From an uncultured Aquincola sp. (GTDB lineage Bacteria > Pseudomonadota > Gammaproteobacteria > Burkholderiales > Burkholderiaceae), in contig CAKZXL010000172.1 in the NCBI GenBank assembly GCA_937883885.1, positions 1 to 19,269 on the forward strand: a stretch of DNA of 19,269 nucleotides, in the 5' to 3' direction. A program made the position numbers and the translations under genes. The notes beneath the pieces are model-generated. The model was not told where the DNA came from. It saw only the letters and a list, made by a program, of their open reading frames with translations, and made no database searches. This document shows, in pieces, positions 15,941 to 19,269 of this stretch (position 1 is its first letter; the number at the start of each line of letters is the position of its first letter).

Positions 15941-15957
15941 GGCCCCGTGCAAGGGCC
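15941..15957 (+). promoter_or_regulatory. Second stem-loop in the permease to binding-protein gap
   Basis: GGCCC (15941-15945) and GGGCC (15953-15957) pair around a seven-base loop and are followed by TTGTT. Stem-loops in such gaps can stabilise one part of a transporter mRNA, so the binding protein and membrane parts are made in different amounts. That role is inference. Confidence 0.3.
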
Positions 15958-15986
15958 TTGTTCCCGCCAACCCAAGGAGACGAGAC

Positions 15987-16970
15987 ATGACCCCCAACAC
16001 CACCCGCCGCACCGCGCTGCTGGCCGCCGCTGCAAGCGCCGCGCTGCTGGCCCTGGCCCCCACCGCCCGCGCCCAGGCGCCGGCCGGCACCGTCAACCTG
16101 GGCGTGGCCATTCCGGCGGCCACGCACGGCTTCACCGGCGGCATCGTCTGGTGGGCCAACGAGGCCAAGAAGGAGCTGGAAAAGACCCACAAGAACCTGA
16201 AGGTGACGATCAAGACCGCCGCCAACGCGGGCGAGCAGGCCAACCAGCTGCAGGACCTGGTGACCGCCAACAAGATCAACGCGCTGGTCATCTTCCCGTT
16301 CGAGTCGGCGGCGCTGACCAAGCCGGTGCAGCAGGTCAAGGGCAAGGGCGTGTACGTCACCGTGGTGGACCGCGGCCTGACCGACACCAGCGCTCAAGAC
16401 GCCTACGTAGCCGGCGACAACACCGCTTTCGGCAAGGTGCCGGCCGAGTACATCGCCAAGGCGCTGGGCGGCAAGGGCAACGTGGTGGCGCTGCGCGGCA
16501 TTGCCACCACGCTGGACAACGAGCGCATGGACGCCTTCAACGCGGTGATGAAGGGCTACCCCGACATCAAGCTGCTGGACGCCAAGTACGCCAACTGGAA
16601 CCGCGACGACGCCTTCAAGGTGATGCAGGACTACCTGACGCGCTTCAAGCAGATCGACGCGGTGTGGGCGGCCGACGACGACATGGCTGTGGGCGTGCTT
16701 AAGGCCATCGACCAGGCCAAGCGCACCGATATCAAGCTGGTGTTCGGCGGTGCCGGCGCCAAGGGCATGGTCAAGACGCTGATGGACGGCAAGGACCCGC
16801 GCATCCAGGCCAACGTGTCGTACTCGCCCAAGTTCATCTACGACGCCATCAAGCTCACGGCCGAGGCGCGCCTGAAGGGCGACAAGCTGCCGCCCACCAC
16901 CATCATCCCGTCGGTGTTGATCACCAAGGACAACGCCAAGGATTTCTACTTCCCCAACTCGCCGTTCTGA
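15987..16970 (+). CDS. Periplasmic sugar-binding protein of the ABC importer
   Basis: This encodes a 327-residue substrate-binding protein of the RbsB-like periplasmic-binding family. The signal peptide [24 protein letters not shown] probably ends at Ala29 (ARA-QA). The RR pair gives it a faintly Tat-like look, but Sec export is as likely. The mature protein starts [21 protein letters not shown], the usual first beta strand and sugar-facing loop. FPFESAAL and VDRGLTD follow at the hinge and binding face, then [15 protein letters not shown] and [14 protein letters not shown] in the second lobe. AAGGAGA seven bases before the ATG is the strongest ribosome site in the operon, fitting the high amounts of binding protein usually needed. 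Aromatics and Asp/Arg in the cleft suit a sugar or cyclitol, but the ligand cannot be read from sequence. Confidence 0.93.
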   Translation: MTPNTTRRTALLAAAASAALLALAPTARAQAPAGTVNLGVAIPAATHGFTGGIVWWANEAKKELEKTHKNLKVTIKTAANAGEQANQLQDLVTANKINALVIFPFESAALTKPVQQVKGKGVYVTVVDRGLTDTSAQDAYVAGDNTAFGKVPAEYIAKALGGKGNVVALRGIATTLDNERMDAFNAVMKGYPDIKLLDAKYANWNRDDAFKVMQDYLTRFKQIDAVWAADDDMAVGVLKAIDQAKRTDIKLVFGGAGAKGMVKTLMDGKDPRIQANVSYSPKFIYDAIKLTAEARLKGDKLPPTTIIPSVLITKDNAKDFYFPNSPF

Positions 16971-16977
16971 GGCCGCC

Positions 16978-18003
16978 ATGGCACGCCCCGTCACTCTTTT
17001 CACCGGCCAGTGGGTGGACCTGCCGCTGGCCGAACTGGCCCCGCTGGCCAAACGCATGGGCTACGACGGCCTGGAACTGGCCTGCGGCGGCGACCACTTC
17101 AACGTGCAGCGCGCGCTGAAGGAGCCGGGCTACGTGCAGCAGCAGCGTGCGCTGCTGCAGGCGCATGGCCTGCAATGCTGGGCCATCGGCAACCACCTGG
17201 TGGGCCAGGCGGTGTGCGACCTGATCGACGCCCGCCACCAGAAGATCCTGCCTGCGCATGTGTGGGGCGATGGCGAGCCCGAAGGCGTGCGCCAGCGTGC
17301 CGCGCTGGAGATGGCCGACACCGCCTGCGCGGCGAAGGCCTTCGGCGTGAAGACGGTGACGGGCTTCACCGGCTCGTCGATCTGGCATGCGATCTATGCC
17401 TTTCCGCCCACCACCCAGGCTTTCTGGGATGCGGGCTATGAAGACTTCGGCCGCCGCTTCGCGCCCATCCTGCAGGCCTTCGACGAGTGCGACGTCAACT
17501 TCGCGCTGGAGGTGCACCCCACCGAAATCGCGTTCGACATCGCCACCGCGCAGCGGGCCTTGCAGGCCGTACACCAGCACCGGCGCTTCGGCTTCAACTT
17601 CGACCCCAGCCACTTCGGCTACCAGGGCGTGGACTACGTCAAGTTCCTGCGCACCTTCCCCGAGCGCATCCACAACGTGCACATGAAGGATGTGTGGTGG
17701 GGCAAGGGCGATGGCACCGTGGGCACCTTCGGCGGGCACACCAGCTTTGGCGATGCACGCCGCACCTGGGACTTTCGCAGCGTGGGCCGCGGCATGATCG
17801 ACTTCGAGTCGATCTTCGTCGCGCTCAACGACATCGGCTACCGCGGCCCGCTGTCCATCGAGTGGGAAGACAGCCGCATGGACCGTGTGCATGGCGCCAC
17901 CGAAAGCGCTGCCTTCACCCGCCGGCTCGACTTTCCGCCGGCTGGCGGCGCCTTCGACGACGTCTTCGGCCGCAGCGACGGCACGCCAGGGGCCGCGGCA
18001 TGA
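16978..18003 (+). CDS. Sugar phosphate isomerase/epimerase-like TIM-barrel protein
   Basis: This encodes a 341-residue xylose-isomerase-like TIM-barrel enzyme (AP endonuclease 2 superfamily). Strand-end metal ligands are probably Glu178 (ALEVHP), Asp209 (FNFDPSHF), His235 (NVHMKDVW) and Glu295 ([10 protein letters not shown]). These are the Glu-Asp-His-Glu set expected for a divalent cation site. The start [28 protein letters not shown] shows the typical first barrel units. It lies seven bases after the binding-protein gene, with GAGG before the ATG, and overlaps the oxidoreductase gene by ATGA. Family members isomerise or epimerise free sugars, inosose or keto-sugars, and some relatives cleave glycosides after oxidation. 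The chemistry here is not decided by sequence. No signal peptide is present, so it acts in the cytoplasm on the imported substrate. Confidence 0.9.
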   Translation: MARPVTLFTGQWVDLPLAELAPLAKRMGYDGLELACGGDHFNVQRALKEPGYVQQQRALLQAHGLQCWAIGNHLVGQAVCDLIDARHQKILPAHVWGDGEPEGVRQRAALEMADTACAAKAFGVKTVTGFTGSSIWHAIYAFPPTTQAFWDAGYEDFGRRFAPILQAFDECDVNFALEVHPTEIAFDIATAQRALQAVHQHRRFGFNFDPSHFGYQGVDYVKFLRTFPERIHNVHMKDVWWGKGDGTVGTFGGHTSFGDARRTWDFRSVGRGMIDFESIFVALNDIGYRGPLSIEWEDSRMDRVHGATESAAFTRRLDFPPAGGAFDDVFGRSDGTPGAAA

Positions 18004-19133
18004 GGCGGCTGCGCGTGGCCATGGTCGGCGGCGGTCGCGACGCCTTCATCGGCGCGGTGCACCGCCATGCGATGGCGCTGGACGACCAATGGGACTTCGT
18101 GGCCGGCGCGCTGAGCAGCACGCCCGAGCGTTCACGCGCCTCCGGACGCGACCTGGGCCTGGCCGACGACCGCAACCACGGCAGCTGGCAAGAGTTGCTG
18201 GCCGACGAACTGCGCCGCCCGCCCGAAGAGCGGGTGGACGCGGTGAGCATCGTCACGCCCAACCACCTGCACTTTCCGGTGGCCATGGCCTTCGTTCAGG
18301 CCGGCTTTCATGTGGTGTGCGACAAGCCACTGGTGCACACCAGCGAACAGGCGCGCCAGCTGGTGCAGGCGGTGCAGCAGGCCGGCACCGTGTTCGGCGT
18401 CACCTACAACTACAGCGGCTACCCGATGGTGCGCGAGGCGCGCGAGCTGGTGCGGCGCGGCGCGATCGGCAGCATCCGCAAGGTGGTGATGGAATACCAC
18501 CAGGGCTGGTTGTCTAGACAGGTTCAGAGCAAGCAGGCCGACTGGCGCACCGACCCCGCGCGCAGCGGCGCCGCCGGCGCGGTGGGCGACATCGGCACCC
18601 ATGCCGAGCACCTGATCGCCACCGTCACCGGCCTGCAGATCGAGAGCCTGTGCGCCGACCTGAGCACCTTTGTGCCCGGCCGCCAGCTGGACGACGACGC
18701 CAGCATCCTGCTGCGCTTCAAGGGCGGCGCCAAGGGTGTGCTGCTGTGCTCGCAGATCGAGGCCGGCTGCGAGAACGACATCCGGCTGCGGGTGTTCGGC
18801 AGCGAGGGCTATCTGGACTGGCGGCAGGAAGAACCCAACCTGCTGATCCACGCGCCGGCCGACGGCCCGAAGCGCGTGCTGACGCGCAACGCACCGTGGC
18901 TCAGCGAAGCCGCCAAGGCCGCCTGCCGGCTGCCGGCCGGCCACCCGGAGGCCTTCATCGAGGCCTTTGCCAACGTGTACCGCGGCTTGGCCGCGGACAT
19001 CCGCGCGCGGCAGGGTGGCGCGACGGCCGACCCGCTGCTGACGGACTATCCGCGGGTGGAGGAGGGCGCGCGTGGGGTGGGGTTCGTGGAGGCGGTGGTC
19101 GGCTCGGGCGGCGGCTGGCACGGTCTGGCCTGA
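18000..19133 (+). CDS. Gfo/Idh/MocA-family NAD(P)-dependent oxidoreductase
   Basis: This encodes a 377-residue sugar or cyclitol dehydrogenase. The Rossmann fold begins [18 protein letters not shown] (5-22), whose AFIGxxHR signature marks a particular subgroup. [15 protein letters not shown] (82-96) and VVCDKPL (105-111) follow; DKP replaces the usual EKP, with Lys109 as the conserved catalytic lysine. [10 protein letters not shown] (196-205) supplies the active-site Asp197 and His201. The ATG at 18000 overlaps the TIM-barrel stop and fits the Rossmann start. Expected reaction: oxidation of a hydroxyl on a sugar, glycoside or inositol with NAD(P), or the reverse. Paired with a TIM-barrel enzyme and importer it probably makes a keto-sugar that its neighbour rearranges or cleaves. 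A patch at codons 171-176 (TTG TCT AGA CAG GTT CAG) uses rare codons and holds the near-palindrome at 18510. Confidence 0.93.
   Translation: MRRLRVAMVGGGRDAFIGAVHRHAMALDDQWDFVAGALSSTPERSRASGRDLGLADDRNHGSWQELLADELRRPPEERVDAVSIVTPNHLHFPVAMAFVQAGFHVVCDKPLVHTSEQARQLVQAVQQAGTVFGVTYNYSGYPMVREARELVRRGAIGSIRKVVMEYHQGWLSRQVQSKQADWRTDPARSGAAGAVGDIGTHAEHLIATVTGLQIESLCADLSTFVPGRQLDDDASILLRFKGGAKGVLLCSQIEAGCENDIRLRVFGSEGYLDWRQEEPNLLIHAPADGPKRVLTRNAPWLSEAAKAACRLPAGHPEAFIEAFANVYRGLAADIRARQGGATADPLLTDYPRVEEGARGVGFVEAVVGSGGGWHGLA
18510..18527. repeat. Intragenic near-palindrome TTGTCTAGACAGGTTCAG (copy 3)
   Basis: It contains the perfect ten-base palindrome TGTCTAGACA (18511-18520) and matches 939-956 at 16 of 18 positions, extension included. 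It lies inside the oxidoreductase gene and forces a run of rare codons, including TCT, AGA and GTT. The function is unknown. Confidence 0.4.
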
Positions 19134-19154
19134 GCGGTCGCCCGCGTGTGGCGT

Positions 19155-19177
19155 CGGGGCCATCCCGGCATGCCCCG
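19155..19177 (+). terminator. Hairpin after the sugar operon, possible terminator
   Basis: CGGGGC (19155-19160) pairs with GCCCCG (19172-19177) around an 11-base loop, 21 bases after the oxidoreductase stop. There is no T-run. The position suits the end of the operon transcript, but intrinsic termination is uncertain. Confidence 0.35.
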
Positions 19178-19180
19178 CCT

Positions 19181-19269
19181 TGTCCCAAAGCGTTTGAAGT
19201 GGTACACCCCTCATCAGAAGTGAGGATGGGGATGCCAGAAATGCTTGTACCGAGGGGTGATGGTCTGGA
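19181..19269 (+). other. AT-richer edge region with a possible partial reading frame
   Basis: From about 19181 the base composition drops clearly below the rest of the window. A frame starting GTG at 19220 or ATG at 19232 (MPEMLVPRGDGL) stays open to the edge, with GAGG six bases before the ATG. I do not recognise the peptide. ACCCCTC and GAGGGGT recur nearby as short inverted elements. It could be the first codons of a transferred gene or insertion element, or simply non-coding. Confidence 0.25.

Noticed and set aside
1..19269. tRNA, rRNA, CRISPR array, riboswitch, complete insertion sequence or prophage genes
   Set aside because: None were seen: no regularly spaced direct repeats, no cloverleaf-like segments noticed, and all long stretches are filled by the genes listed.

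Overview
The window is very G+C-rich with strong G/C preference at third codon positions. Gene content fits a betaproteobacterium of the order Burkholderiales, probably near the Rubrivivax/Leptothrix/Roseateles group: recC followed by recB, an Aer-type receptor, a PHB-depolymerase-family esterase with a Lys/Ala-rich N-terminus, and a CUT2 sugar importer. The genus is an inference from style and content, not a database match. Eleven full-length protein genes and one partial gene are supported. No tRNA, rRNA, CRISPR array or complete mobile element was seen, and no gene-free stretch exceeds about 300 bases.

Left part (1-5643, minus strand): an aer-like PAS/methyl-accepting receptor, then recC and the first 233 codons of recB, which runs off the left edge. 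recC and recB overlap by ATGA. Middle (5644-8090): a 203-base intergenic region containing an inverted repeat separates aer from a plus-strand gene for an EF-hand membrane protein of unknown function. A GC hairpin lies where that gene meets the convergent ggt gene.

Centre (8118-12050, minus strand): a dienelactone hydrolase gene, a PHB-depolymerase-family esterase 13 bases downstream, and a gamma-glutamyltransferase predicted to be a lipoprotein and starting at TTG. All three encode hydrolases.

Right part (12154-19133, plus strand): a six-gene sugar-uptake and oxidation operon. A good sigma70-like promoter carries spaced TAGGC/GCCTA repeats in its spacer. A very short leader reading frame overlaps the GTG start of a ROK-family regulator. 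Then come a double-ATPase ABC protein, a permease, a periplasmic sugar-binding protein, a xylose-isomerase-like TIM-barrel protein and a Gfo/Idh/MocA oxidoreductase. The genes are tightly packed (ATGA overlap, 26-base overlap, 58-base gap, 7-base gap, ATGA overlap). The layout suggests import of a sugar, glycoside or cyclitol followed by NAD(P)-linked oxidation and isomerisation or cleavage, without a kinase; the substrate cannot be read from sequence. After 19180 the base composition drops and an unidentified reading frame begins.

Most notable unexplained signals: the TAGGC operator-like array; three intragenic copies of a near-palindromic TTGTCTAKRCARG sequence encoded through rare AT-rich codons; the leader ORF coupled to the ROK regulator; and the uncharacterised EF-hand protein family.
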